Shown: positions 33,595-44,581 of the stretch, one piece after another
How the letters are laid out: every line of letters starts with the position of its first letter
How positions within the stretch are numbered: position 1 is the stretch's first letter
From: Nematopogon swammerdamellus
Taxonomy: Eukaryota; Arthropoda; Insecta; Lepidoptera; Adelidae
DNA: 64,000 nt
Direction: 5' to 3'
Assembly (NCBI GenBank): GCA_946902875.1
Contig: OX336339.1
Coordinates: 22,475,349-22,539,348 of the forward strand
Program-made: the position numbers and the translations under genes
The notes under the pieces: model-generated
Told to the model about the DNA's origin: nothing
Databases searched by the model: none
The model's input: only the letters and a program-made list of their open reading frames with translations

Positions 33595-34153
33595 GTTTTT
33601 TTTTTTATGAAAACTGACACGGTTGGCTACATCACCTACAACATCCGTGATGTCAGCCCAAAACACCGGGTAAACTAGGCGCCATATCAGTACTTTCCTT
33701 CATTTCATGTCGGCTACACTGAACTGAAAGGAAAACACGAACTATTTACGATTCGACCGATGATTCATTTAGTGCGGTGGTACCAACCCGGGCGGGATAA
33801 ACCCTACCACCTAGTAAGGTAAGAGGGACCTACAGTTTTACGTGGAATCCGAACCACGGTCAGCCTCCAACGGTCGAGCGGTCGCCCATCCAAGTGCTGA
33901 CCGCGCTCAGCGTTGCTTAGTGGTGTCTATTGTGTAGTTAGTCACAATGTATTGTAATCGAAGACGTTAAAAAAATTACCCTGCGAAGTTTCTTGCCGGC
34001 TCTTCTTTGTGGGTGTAATCGAACCGGATTGTAAAAACTAAACAGGACAAATTAAAGCGTAGTGTACTACCATACGAATGATGAATAAAGAATAAAGAAA
34101 TAAAGAATAAAACAACAGTCGACCGAACGCACCACTGAGCTACCGAGGCTCAC
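33595..34153 (-). mobile_element. Full-length SINE (tRNA/5S head), split by a LINE 3' end
   Basis: Tail at 33595-33650, central domain near 33775-33800, head at 33830-33919 and 34111-34153. The LINE insert (33920-34110) lies inside the 5S-like TTGTTAAGCAAC motif. Confidence 0.85.
33920..34110 (+). mobile_element. LINE 3' end inserted in a SINE
   Basis: About 190 bp containing GTTTCTTGCCGGCTCTTCTT and ending in repeated AATAAAGA units. The flanking SINE sequence GTTGCTTA / ACAACAGTCG would be continuous without it. A related tail is at 54790-55022. Confidence 0.8.
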
Positions 34154-34775
34154 GATGGTGTTTTACTTAAAAAGTTCAAGTTCCGATTTCATTTCGCCTT
34201 CTAATAACAAATTGAACTATTTATAAGCACAAAAATGGAACAATGAACTATTCGGGATTGCGAGCCTCCGAGCGAGCGCATTCACGTGGAGACTACGTGA
34301 ACATTAAATTAGTTTATATCCTGTATTTTTAGTATAATTCTTAAGTATTCTACTAGGTTTTAAGTGTTTCGTGGTATTTTTAATATCTTTTGTTTAGTAC
34401 ATTTTACTTGAATTCAAAATGTTTTCCCATACGGGCCGCTTAGCAACTGGCAATGACATTCTGTGTATGTCACAGTGTGAAGGTCACGAAGGAAAGTATT
34501 GAAAGGTCGACGGTCATTATTTGAAGCTGTCAAAACGGTTGCGTGATAATTCGACAGCTGCCAGGGATTCGTGCCGCCGCCAGAATAATAGTTACAGCAC
34601 GAAGGACATTCTTGTGAATACATAAGTGATGAGGTGACTACGCGCTGTTTCGATTCTACCACTCTTCTTCCACTTATGAAAAATATAAAAGGGCTATTCA
34701 ATCGTGTAAGGGCATTATTATCAGCATATGTGCGTTAAAACTAAGGGTGGATGAATTGGTAAAGATGTTTTTTAT

Positions 34776-34843
34776 TTTTTTATTTTTATGGAAACTATCA
34801 TGGTTGGCTACATCACCTACAACATCCGTGATGTAATGTTGCT
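34776..34843 (-). repeat. SINE tail fragment
   Basis: ATTTTTATGGAAACTATCAT, GGCTACATCACCTACAACAT and CCGTGATGTAATG only; precedes the (CATA)n tail next to the LTR element. Confidence 0.7.
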
Positions 34844-34943
34844 AACTAGAAAGATTCATATTTAATTTAAAACAACGTTTCCTTGATTCACATTGATAAT
34901 CATTACCATGTTCTTGCAATATTTATAATACATACATACATAC

Positions 34944-37291
34944 TGAGATGGCCGTAGATATACATACAAATAAATTTGTATATATATCTTTGCCATCTCA
35001 TAAAATCATAGTTATTTCGTTTCTCGAAACTCCATGAAGGCGGTAGGTAAGGATGGGCAGACATGTGCAAGTTGTAAATCTTAGAGGATCCTTAGACAAA
35101 GTGTCAAGCGGTTCAAATTTATTTTACGCATTTTTAGAAACCCTTGTCCTTGGGTTTAGTTTTGTTTAAAAGCATAATGGACGACCCCGAGATGAGTGAA
35201 TTATGGCGTCCGCTCGCCATTGAAACTAACGCATAGGATGGCGCGGGAGGTCATTCCGGGAATTGGCGACATGTGAGGGATGCTAGCTGCGCCTACGCAA
35301 ACGCGAGGACGCGAGGGTGGCAGAGGAGTTAGTTGAATTCTGACCGAGAAAGGGGCGAGACGTTACGTTACGTTACGAGACCGCGCGCGCGACACACTAA
35401 CTCAGGTCGGAAAACCGCTGGAAGCTGCCGGAAAATAGCTTTACGCGTCGGCGCGGCGGGACTCAAGCGAGAGGCAATCTTGTCGGACGAGCCTTGCGCG
35501 CGGTGATTCGGTATAATACCTACTGACGTCGGGTCGCGCGCGAATGGGAGTTCGTTCGTGGTTTTACAAACAATTAGTCGCAGCGAACGTACGCGGGAAA
35601 AGTGGGTGCTCGCGAGTGTAAACTGGACAGCGGTGGAACGTGAAAAGCTGAGCAGCGTTGGAGCGGCTCTGCGCTGAGGTGGCGGTTCAAGAGTTCGAGT
35701 TGGGGTTCCGTATAGCATGACCTTTTGACAGCATTTTTCTGCCGAGCACAGCTCGAGAATATCTACCGGTGCGCGAGTACTCCAGCGGAGTAAATGTGCG
35801 ATTTTACGTTGACTGGCGGTTGGGAATTTTCCTCAAGGGGACTGCAACGTATCGATAACGCGGTTTTCTATTCGTGCTTGCGACCACTTTCCGTGAGTGT
35901 CGCTTGACTCGACGAGGACGCGGTTTATTTCAACACGGAACTTTACTTTCGTGGACCGCGTGCGTGGTATCGTACTAAGTTAAGTTTTACGCATAGGATT
36001 AATTAATATACTTACAATTCATCTTATTAAATTAGTTTACTCACAATTTAAATTTTATCGATTAATGTACTTTCAAATTATCCTATTAATTAATTTACTT
36101 ACAATTTTATCTTATCAATTAAGTCACTTACAATTTGTTTTGTTCAGTAGGTACCTTTTAGCGTAGAGGACTGTAACGCAACCTTAGGTTTCTGATAATT
36201 CTCACTATTAGTAGTTAGTTAGCTAGAAACTGTAGGCAGGAGACCCTAGATGATGGATGAAGGCTCGCGGAGTTGAGTTACGTACAACGTCTTGACCAGA
36301 GCTCGAGACCTAAGTCACAACGCGAAGAATTTACTCAAGAAACAGTGTAGTTTGTTCCTTCCGACTTCAACGGTTTCGATGTATGAAGAAGCGAACAGAT
36401 ACCTCGCCAGGTGCTGGATCCCTCAATAGAACGAGTAGCGCATGTTCTGTTTCTTGGTGACGAGCTCATCTGCCGGCAAGGATGATGATGTTTCGTTGTC
36501 AGGGTTAATGAATAACTGCTATTCAGAGGCATTTCTATTTGTCGAAGTCCAGTGGATAGGACCGTGAGTCTGATGCATCTCTAGCTTACGGCCGAGACAG
36601 ACGTCGACAGGACACTTAACAGATATAGACTTTACGTTAGATTGAGTAGAAGTCCTGCTTTCTTTAGCGCGCTAGACAGCCTAATTTGCCGGCAAGGGGA
36701 TTAGAGCCTATAGCCGGGAAACAGACATTCTGCCCAGTACTTAGAAGACTAGACTTAGAGACGGTAGCATCACAGCTGACGGCCCAAGAGACAATAGGAG
36801 AGACTCGTAGATTGACCTTAGAGTAAGGCTGAGATTGTACTTTAGAAGTAAGGAATTAATAATAAGATAGCTAGTTATTGCATTGTATAAAGGTTAGGCT
36901 AGCTAACATTGTAGGTAGGTACCTTCCGAATTCTCCTGGGCTCCACGCGCCGGGAGGTGGGAACGCCGGCCTTCTTTGATCGACTAATCCCACGTAAGCA
37001 CTCTACGAAGAAACTTATATAACAAATATCTTTCCACGTTGAGTCACAAGACAGAAACAATGATCCGTGAGGGCCGACGGCCGACAGGGAGCTGTGTAGG
37101 CGACCGGATGAATCCCTGCAATCTTTAACTAGACGATCACACAATCTATATATTCACAGTTGGCCAATCGAGTAAGTAAATAAGTAATAGAGGACCCATT
37201 TCACGTCCACCGATCCTATCAGAGTTAACACAGGGATGCAATCGGTTGATTAGGGCCTAATATTTAAATAATATAAGTCGGAACTATCACA
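34944..37291. repeat. Left long terminal repeat (2348 bp)
   Basis: TG...CA-bounded repeat matching 40547-42894 apart from four substitutions I can see. Begins with a small inverted motif (TACAAATAAATTTGTA, 34964-34979). Has an AT-rich centre at 36000-36130 with repeated CTTACAATT units, and a TATAAAGG at about 36889. Minus-strand frames at 35368-35718, 36335-36532 and 36899-37144 occur in both LTRs; nothing suggests they are translated. Confidence 0.9.
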
Positions 37292-40200
37292 GTGCATGCC
37301 GTGACCAGATTTTAGTTATACAATGGATCAATCTATAAAAAACAAATAAATAAATAGATTGTTTCCAGGCTAAAAGAATAGGGTTCTACCAAACACAACG
37401 TAGGTATACATAGTTAGCTAGCTCTCTGGATCAGAGTCTTCTTGTGACTTATAGTGGAAAGATATTACTTAAAAAAGCGGAAGTAAATCGTTATCAATTC
37501 GCGCGTTACTCTTATCGATACATAAACCGTTCGCCGTCAAAACACAAAGACAGCTGATGTTAGAATCGGGCGAAAACCATAGCGAGACCGGTATAAAAAT
37601 AAAGACCTTTTTCATTGTTCGACGGGCGCGGACAGGTGGCGCTTAGCGGTTAGGGCACAAGCGCCGGCGCTAAGGAACAGGTAGGCGCCAAAATAGTTCT
37701 TTGAGGAGTCTTTTGTTTAACTCGAGTGCGGATTATTGTTGCATTTTATGACGCGTTGTAGAGATCGTGGGAACATTCTATTTTTTTTTTACGGTTATTG
37801 TGGGAAAATATTTTAATACTACGTGTGTACGTAATAATAAAGTTACATTTAAAAATATGTTTCATATTTCGGAAAAATGTTTCCCGCACGGTCCTAGGTT
37901 TCGGCAGGAAGGGAGTAAGGGGCGTGGCATCCTTATATGCATAGTTAAGTCACCGTTGAATTAGGAAATATTACGCGCGCCCTCTTGTAACGCACAAGGA
38001 ATGTTGTGAAGATGAATGTTAGGGCGGGTTCTCTTCGAAACATCGGTCAAAGTATGGAGCTGCTGTTTCCTGTTAATAGTGAAAGGGGGTATGTATGTAG
38101 GTATGTGTGTATGTATGTATGTATGTGTACATGCTAGCTCGTAAATTGATAGGGGCTCTGTCGGTTTGAAATCGCATTTAGGTGCGATCTGACATAATCT
38201 TCGGATTACTGTAGCCTGTGTAGATCACGTTAATTTACGCGAGCGGAGCCGTAGGCATAGTTCGCACTTGTGAAGGGAGAGAATGCGGAAGACGGTAAAT
38301 TTTCGCGTTTGGAGCAAATAGATAGACACAGATATCTCGTAGGAGTTGGAATTTGATTCGTTTCTCTGTGGTTTAGTAAAGGTCCTTTCAATTAGATGGG
38401 ACTACCTATGCACATTGGAACGATCGAGATGCTTGCAACGCGTCGGTGGTATTGTCAGTAAGTATTACTTACCTAGTACCTAGGCAGCGCAGCGGGGGGT
38501 ATACTTCGCGTACGCGGCACACCTGCTTTAGCTCCTGTTGTTTTAGTTTCGATGTTCCCTGTAGGTATGAACAGTCTGTCAATAAGTCTGTCAGTCAGTG
38601 TATGCTGCTGGACATATGCCTCTCTAATTAAATCGGCCTTCAGCGGTACGGGACCACTGCTTTCGTCGTGTTTGGTGTCGAATATTTTCTTGTCGGCGTT
38701 CACTAGTGTGGGACACGGTCGCTCCAGCGGTTGTCGACTTTCGGCTGATGTGCCCAGCCCAATGCCAATAGGTCGAGTATCGTTGGAACAGGAGAATCTA
38801 CGTGTTGGATTGTAGGAAGCGATGTAGATCATAATTTGTATTTCCTGTATACATAGAAGGTAGGTTATCGTTTAGTAGAAAATTCTCGGTATAATTCTCG
38901 CGAATTGAGCAAATTCCGGAAATTAATAGCTAGGGGTGACATTTTGGTTCAGCTGTTTAGTACTACTTGTTATTTCGTGCGCGTACCGAAATTAACGAGT
39001 TTAAAGGTCGTACCTATAATATAATAGAAGAGTCTTGTTCGATCGGACTAAGTAATTATGTTTGGTTCAATGAACTATCGGCCGGACGTAGGTGAGGTAG
39101 TCCGTTATGGATATTTGCATTCGCAGAGTAAACGGCTAATACGTAATGATAGGTATCACTAGTAAGATTTGCAAATTCTTATCAGGACGTCGGGACATTC
39201 AGTTTGCGATTCAATTTGTCTAAATTGCAGCTACGGTATAGTTACGGCGACATCGTTGTTTTACTTATGTGAGTTAGATTAGCGATTTTAGGTAAATGAA
39301 GGAACGGGTTCTTTTGACTTGCCATTGTCCGATTATAATGTTGGACCTACTTAAGAAATTTAAATTTGCTTAAAGCAAGTTTAATAAATGTATTATTCCC
39401 TAAATGATTGGATGTAGCCTCGGACAAGAGCGCTCTATAAATATATATAATTTTCTTTACGTAGTTAAATATGCGTGTAAATTGGTGGTGGTGTAGTCTT
39501 GCTTGCTTGTGTTGGTGTCACGGTAGTTAGTTATTTTGGCTTGAATGCATTATAAATATATTATTACAAGATCTGAGGTTACAACCAAAATGTTAGGGGA
39601 TATATCGCGAGATAGTAATATAAATATATCTGAACTAGGTTTAAGAAATTTAAACAATTAGAATTTAATTTATTACCTACTTGTTTTGTGGATGATGCGA
39701 GCAAATGTTCCTTTCTAACATTTAGATAGTCTAAACCGGAATTTTCCGCAAAAGGTAATACTTTTGCTGCTTTAGACATGAACTTTCTTCCGCTCTATTT
39801 CTTAGATTAGACAGCGTCGATATTGTTATCTTTTGGTTTCGTTCGTAGTAGGGTTTCATGGCGTTCTGGTTGGAGAACATGCTAAAATTCTAAGGGGCGA
39901 TTATGTCTCTCAAGTCAAGGATAGGGTGACCTGGTAAGGGAAGGTAAACAGGTCAAGGGACTAGGGACACTGCGGCGGAGGCGTGGCAAATGAGTATTGG
40001 CAAAGAGGGAACTTCGAAGCTCCTTTATATTTATACATGTGTTTTACTATTTAACCTTGCCAACTTAGAGAACTTAGATTTCGTTTGCAGGTTCGGGAGC
40101 AAAATACCTATTTGAAAATCGGTTGCCGTGGAGTCAGGTATACACCCAACGCAGCCCGTGTTGTTCTAGCGACGCTACAAGTGCTGATTGCAGAGAGAAC

Positions 40201-40546
40201 AATGGAAGGGTCCCGTCTTTTGTTAGGTTCGTTCGGCGTGCATTCAAGTAAGGTTGAACGTTTTTTGCTTCCTTGCAGGATAGGATAAGGGTGTATTCTA
40301 TTTTGGTAGACGTGTATTGTAGGCTAAGGGGCGTTGTGATTTGATTTACGTCATGTTGGTGCCGAGGAAAAGTAGACTTCGTTTGATTAGGATATCAAGG
40401 GTAGTGGGTTCGCGATAAAATTATAATAAAAATGATATTATTTTTCTCAAAAAAAAAAAAAAATAATTAAAATATCGGTTTATGTTTTCTCTCGCTCATC
40501 CAATACGCGTGGCGGTTGGCTTCGTTCGTGAAACCAAAGGGGCGTC
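37292..40546. other. Interior of the LTR element, no pol detected
   Basis: 3255 bp of mixed composition with a (TATG)n-like tract at 38090-38140 and an A-run at 40449-40462. The only reading frames of note are on the minus strand (39681-39779 and 38473-38844). No zinc knuckle, DTG/DSG, YxDD or integrase motif was found on either strand. Confidence 0.7.
38473..39779 (-). CDS. Possible two-exon ORF antisense inside the LTR element (speculative)
   Basis: A minus-strand frame starts at ATG 39779 (MSKAAKVLPFAENSGL) and reaches CAA|GTAGGT at 39681/39680, a plausible splice donor in phase 0. A minus-strand frame of over 119 codons ends at 38473; it is preceded by TATACAG|G at 38845/38844, a possible acceptor also in phase 0. 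Splicing the 836-bp intron would join them in frame. The second part is charged (segments ADKKIFDTKHDES and LIREAYVQQHTLTDRL) and resembles no family I recognise. The polypyrimidine tract is weak. It could be an element-encoded accessory protein, a captured gene fragment or chance. Confidence 0.25.
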
Positions 40547-42894
40547 TGAGATGGCCGTAGATATACATACAAATAAATTTGTATATATATCTTTGCCATC
40601 TCATAAAATCATAGTTATTTCGTTTCTCGAAACTCCATGAAGGCGGTAGGTAAGGATGGGCAGACATGTGCAAGTTGTAAATCTTAGAGGATCCTTAGAC
40701 AAAGTGTCAAGCGGTTCAAATTTATTTTACGCATTTTTAGAAACCCTTGTCCTTGGGTTTAGTTTTGTTTAAAAGCATAATGGACGACCCCGAGATGAGT
40801 GAATTATGGCGTCCGCTCGCCATTGAAACTAACGCATAGGATGGCGCGGGAGGTCATTCCGGGAATTGGCGACATGTGAGGGATGCTAGCTGCGCCTACG
40901 CAAACGCGAGGACGCGAGGGTGGCAGAGGAGTTAGTTGAATTCTGACCGAGAAAGGGGCGAGACGTTACGTTACGTTACGAGACCGCGCGCGCGACACAC
41001 TAACTCAGGTCGGAAAACCGCTGGAAGCTGCCGGAAAATAGCTTTACGCGTCGGCGCGGCGGGACTCAAGCGAGAGGCAATCTTGTCGGACGAGCCTTGC
41101 GCGCGGTGATTCGGTATAATACCTACTGACGTCGGGTCGCGCGCGAATGGGAGTTCGTTCGTGGTTTTACAAACAATTAGTCGCAGCGAACGTACGCGGG
41201 AAAAGTGGGTGCTCGCGAGTGTAAACTGGACAGCGGTGGAACGTGAAAAGCTGAGCAGCGTTGGAGCGGCTCTGCGCTGAGGTGGCGGTTCAAGAGTTCG
41301 AGTTGGGGTTCCGTATAGCATGACCTTTTGACAGCATTTCTCTGCCGAGCACAGCTCGAGAATATCTACCGGTGCGCGAGTACTCCAGCGGAGTAAATGT
41401 GCGATTTTACGTTGACTGGCGGTTGGGAATTTTCCTCAAGGGGACTGCAACGTATCGATAACGCGGTTTTCTATTCGTGCTTGCGACCACTTTCCGTGAG
41501 TGTCGCTTGACTCGACGAGGACGCGGTTTATTTCAACACGGAACTTTACTTTCGTGGACCGCGTGCGTGGTATCGTACTAAGTTAAGTTTTACGCATAGG
41601 ATTAATTAATATACTTACAATTCATCTTATTAAATTAGTTTACTCACAATTTAAATTTTATCGATTAATGTACTTTCAAATTATCCTATTAATTAATTTA
41701 CTTACAATTTTATCTTATCAATTAAGTCACTTACAATTTGTTTTGTTCAGTAGGTACCTTTTAGCGTAGAGGACTGTAACGCAACCTTAGGTTTCTGATA
41801 ATTCTCACTATTAGTAGTTAGTTAGCTAGAAACTGTAGGCAGGAGACCCTAGATGATGGATGAAGGCTCGCGGAGTTGAGTTACGTACAACGTCTTGACC
41901 AGAGCTCGAGACCTAAGTCACAACGCGAAGAATTTACTCAAGAAACAGTGTAGTTTGTTCCTTCCGACTTCAACGGTTTCGATGTATGAAGAAGCGAACA
42001 GATACCTCGCCAGGTGCTGGATCCCTCAATAGAACGAGTAGCGCATGTTCTGTTTCTTGGTGACGAGCTCATCTGCCGGCAAGGATGATGATGTTTCGTT
42101 GTCAGGGTTAATGAATAACTGCTATTCAGAGGCATTTCTATTTGTCGAAGTCCAGTGGATAGGACCGTGAGTCTGATGCATCTCTAGCTTACGGCCGAGA
42201 CAGACGTCGACAGGACACTTAACAGATATAGACTTTACGTTAGATTGAGTAGAAGTCCTGCTTTCTTTAGCGCGCTAGACAGCCTAATTTGCCGGCAAGG
42301 GGATTAGAGCCTATAGCCGGGAAACAGACATTCTGCCCAGTACTTAGAAGACTAGACTTAGAGACGGTAGCATCACAGCTGACGGCCCAAGAGACAATAG
42401 GAGAGACTCGTAGATTGACCTTAGAGTAAGGCTGAGATTGTACTTTAGAAGTAAGGAATTAATAATAAGATAGCTAGTTATTGCATTGTATAAAGGTTAG
42501 GCTAGCTAACATTGTAGGTAGGTACCTTCCGAATTCTCCTGGGCTCCACGCGCCGGGAGGTGGGAACGCCGGCCTTCTTTAATCGACTAATCCCACGTAA
42601 GCACTCCACGAAGAAACTTATATTACAAATATCTTTCCACGTTGAGTCACAAGACAGAAACAATGATCCGTGAGGGCCGACGGCCGACAGGGAGCTGTGT
42701 AGGCGACCGGATGAATCCCTGCAATCTTTAACTAGACGATCACACAATCTATATATTCACAGTTGGCCAATCGAGTAAGTAAATAAGTAATAGAGGACCC
42801 ATTTCACGTCCACCGATCCTATCAGAGTTAACACAGGGATGCAATCGGTTGATTAGGGCCTAATATTTAAATAATATAAGTCGGAACTATCACA
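40547..42894. repeat. Right long terminal repeat (2348 bp)
   Basis: Partner of the left LTR at a constant offset of 5603 bp. Substitutions relative to the left copy: C at 41340, A at 42581, C at 42607, T at 42624. Followed directly by the ATAC target duplication and then by the body of the host repeat. Confidence 0.9.
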
Positions 42895-43215
42895 ATACCA
42901 CACGCCGTATCCCGACAATCAGAGTAAGCAAAGGAATCGTAGTTATGCTGCAAGAATTCTGGAAAATTACAGCACAACATCGACCACCACGTTTAGCAAA
43001 GCATTCGAACAAGATAACTATCAAGCAGCAGTAAGGCATGAATACCCATCGCTGCACGACTCGGTGGAAGGACCGTGCCGAAGTGAGAAGTGGCTACTCT
43101 ATCGCCCTTTAGGACAGCCAATTGTCCTTATCCCTTAGTCGCCTTTTACGATATGCGCGGGGAGAGATGCAGTGGGGTTATTCTTTTTATGTACCGGCCC
43201 CACAAAGTACTTTTA
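42895..43215 (-). mobile_element. 'TACCGTGTGGGG' repeat, target of the LTR element
   Basis: Reads from the tail (ATACCACACGCCGTATCCCG) to the head end GTACCGGCCCCACAAAGTAC. Its (CATA)n tail was split by the LTR element; the rest of that tail is at 34931-34943. Confidence 0.8.
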
Positions 43216-43412
43216 AAGTACATTATTTATAAATTTTCTTATAATTAATTTTGCAGTTACAGAAGGGTTTCGTAAACCGATTAATCCGTTTATTTAATAC
43301 GCAACATCGTGAGTGAGATAGAGTGTGGGAAGAATGTGCTTGCGTTTGTTTCAATTAAAAAAACATTTCTACACCATCGCCATCGTCACACAGTTTTTTT
43401 AAGAGCCTGAAA

Positions 43413-43650
43413 GGTAAGCCACATAACTAACCACACCCGTGACTTATTTTCATAGTCGCTTCGCCCGACCTTCATTCGGTACGGTGGTACCAATTTGGAA
43501 GGGTCAAACACCACCAAGTAAAGCAGGGGAATGCACCTATAGTTTTACGTGAAATCTAAACCACGCCTAGCCTCAACGGTCAGGTAACGGTGCTTACCTT
43601 TGGCGATCAGACGCCGAATCACCGCACCGCCGAGCTACAACGAGCTGCTT
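43413..43650 (-). repeat. Old, diverged SINE copy (tRNA/5S head type)
   Basis: GGTAAGCCACATAACTAACC, GGTACGGTGGTACCAATTTG, TAGTTTTACGTGAAATCTAA and GCACCGCCGAGCTACAACGA follow the order of the family with many changes. Confidence 0.6.
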
Positions 43651-44319
43651 CGTGTCCTTTCGGAATTCAAACTGACCCTGCGTTATCGCCCGAAGGTAGG
43701 TAGTAGACACCCAGTTTCGTGCGGCACGACTGACCTGCCAACTCCGAGAGGTCTGCTTTCGACATTTCATTGCAACCCTCCTACCCGTCACCCGCTGACA
43801 ACTGATATTCCGTTCGCCTCAATTCAGAGACAACGAAAGCTTCCATCGAATATCTAATGCGGATGACCTTTTCGATCTACGCTGGCTAACCGAGTGGTAG
43901 CGACAGCAGCGCAAGAACTGTTACATAAACAAGGGCTTTAAGGTCACAACATGTTTTGCAAACACGTTTTAAGACAAAACAAGGCCTGATCTACATTCCT
44001 ATGTTAAGGCTTCTTGCGCGGTTTTACGTAGTCTGACTCCATTAGTTCTAGATCGTTGATGGATAATACAGCAATCTGGTGTTAGATTTAAACATTTGGG
44101 ATAAGATATAGCTATAATGAACCTAATAATGTACTTAAGTTTAAAATGGAAAGAGTAAGTTCAATGGCTATACTTAAACATGTAATTATACCAATAATGT
44201 ACCTTGTCAATACTAGATTTTATAAAGAACTAGCTTTTGCGCGTGACTTCGCTCCAAGAACGTTAGAAGAGGTAGGGACGTCGAACCGTCCCCGCGCCAG
44301 CGTAACACGATATTAGTAT

Positions 44320-44481
44320 AAATTTCAAAGGGGACTACATTTTAATAGCGTCAATATATATAATAAACTGCCGAAATATATAACAAGTGAGATCAATGAT
44401 GTAAGGTTTAAAGTAAGACTACACGATTGGCTGTTGAAACAAACACTATGTGATCTCACAATGTTCAATATATTAACTTAG
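44320..44481 (+). pseudogene. Jockey-type LINE ORF2 C-terminus (5'-truncated)
   Basis: 54 codons in frame to a TAG at 44479-44481. The pattern KFQRGLHFNSVNIYNKLPKY followed by RFKVRLHDWLL is the usual end of lepidopteran Jockey ORF2. A 3' UTR and (AATAAATA)n tail follow to about 44580. Same family as the remnant ending at 1840. Confidence 0.8.
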
Positions 44482-44580
44482 GTAGTACAAATGTGACGCA
44501 AATGAATTGAATGTATGTTAAAATATATGTATACCAAATTCTGTAAAACAAAAAAATAATAAATTAATAAATAAATAAAA
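44482..44580 (+). repeat. LINE 3' UTR and A-rich tail
   Basis: Follows the stop of the Jockey-type remnant and ends in AATAAATTAATAAATAAATA, the expected tail of a target-primed insertion. Confidence 0.7.
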
Positions 44581-44581
44581 C

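Larger units (their letters stand above)
34944..42894. mobile_element. Young LTR retrotransposon with 2348-bp LTRs and no recognisable pol (LARD-like)
   Basis: Two direct repeats of equal length (34944-37291 and 40547-42894) begin TGAGATGGCC and end AACTATCACA, giving the TG...CA ends of LTRs. The whole is flanked by ATAC on both sides (34940-34943 and 42895-42898), a 4-bp target duplication. By eye the LTRs differ at four positions only (35737, 36978, 37004, 37021 and their partners at +5603), so the insertion is recent. The 3255-bp interior has no gag, protease, RT or integrase motif in any frame I could read, so it would need enzymes in trans. No canonical TGG primer site directly follows the left LTR; AAAGGGG ends a few bases before the right LTR and could be a purine tract. 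Orientation is therefore open. It is inserted in the (CATA)n tail of another repeat. Confidence 0.88.

Noticed and set aside
35368..37144. Minus-strand frames repeated identically at 40971-42747
   Set aside because: They lie in LTRs, so being duplicated is not evidence of selection; no motif recognised.
34944..42894. Reading the two 2.35-kb repeats as a segmental duplication
   Set aside because: TG...CA ends, equal length and the ATAC target duplication fit LTRs better.
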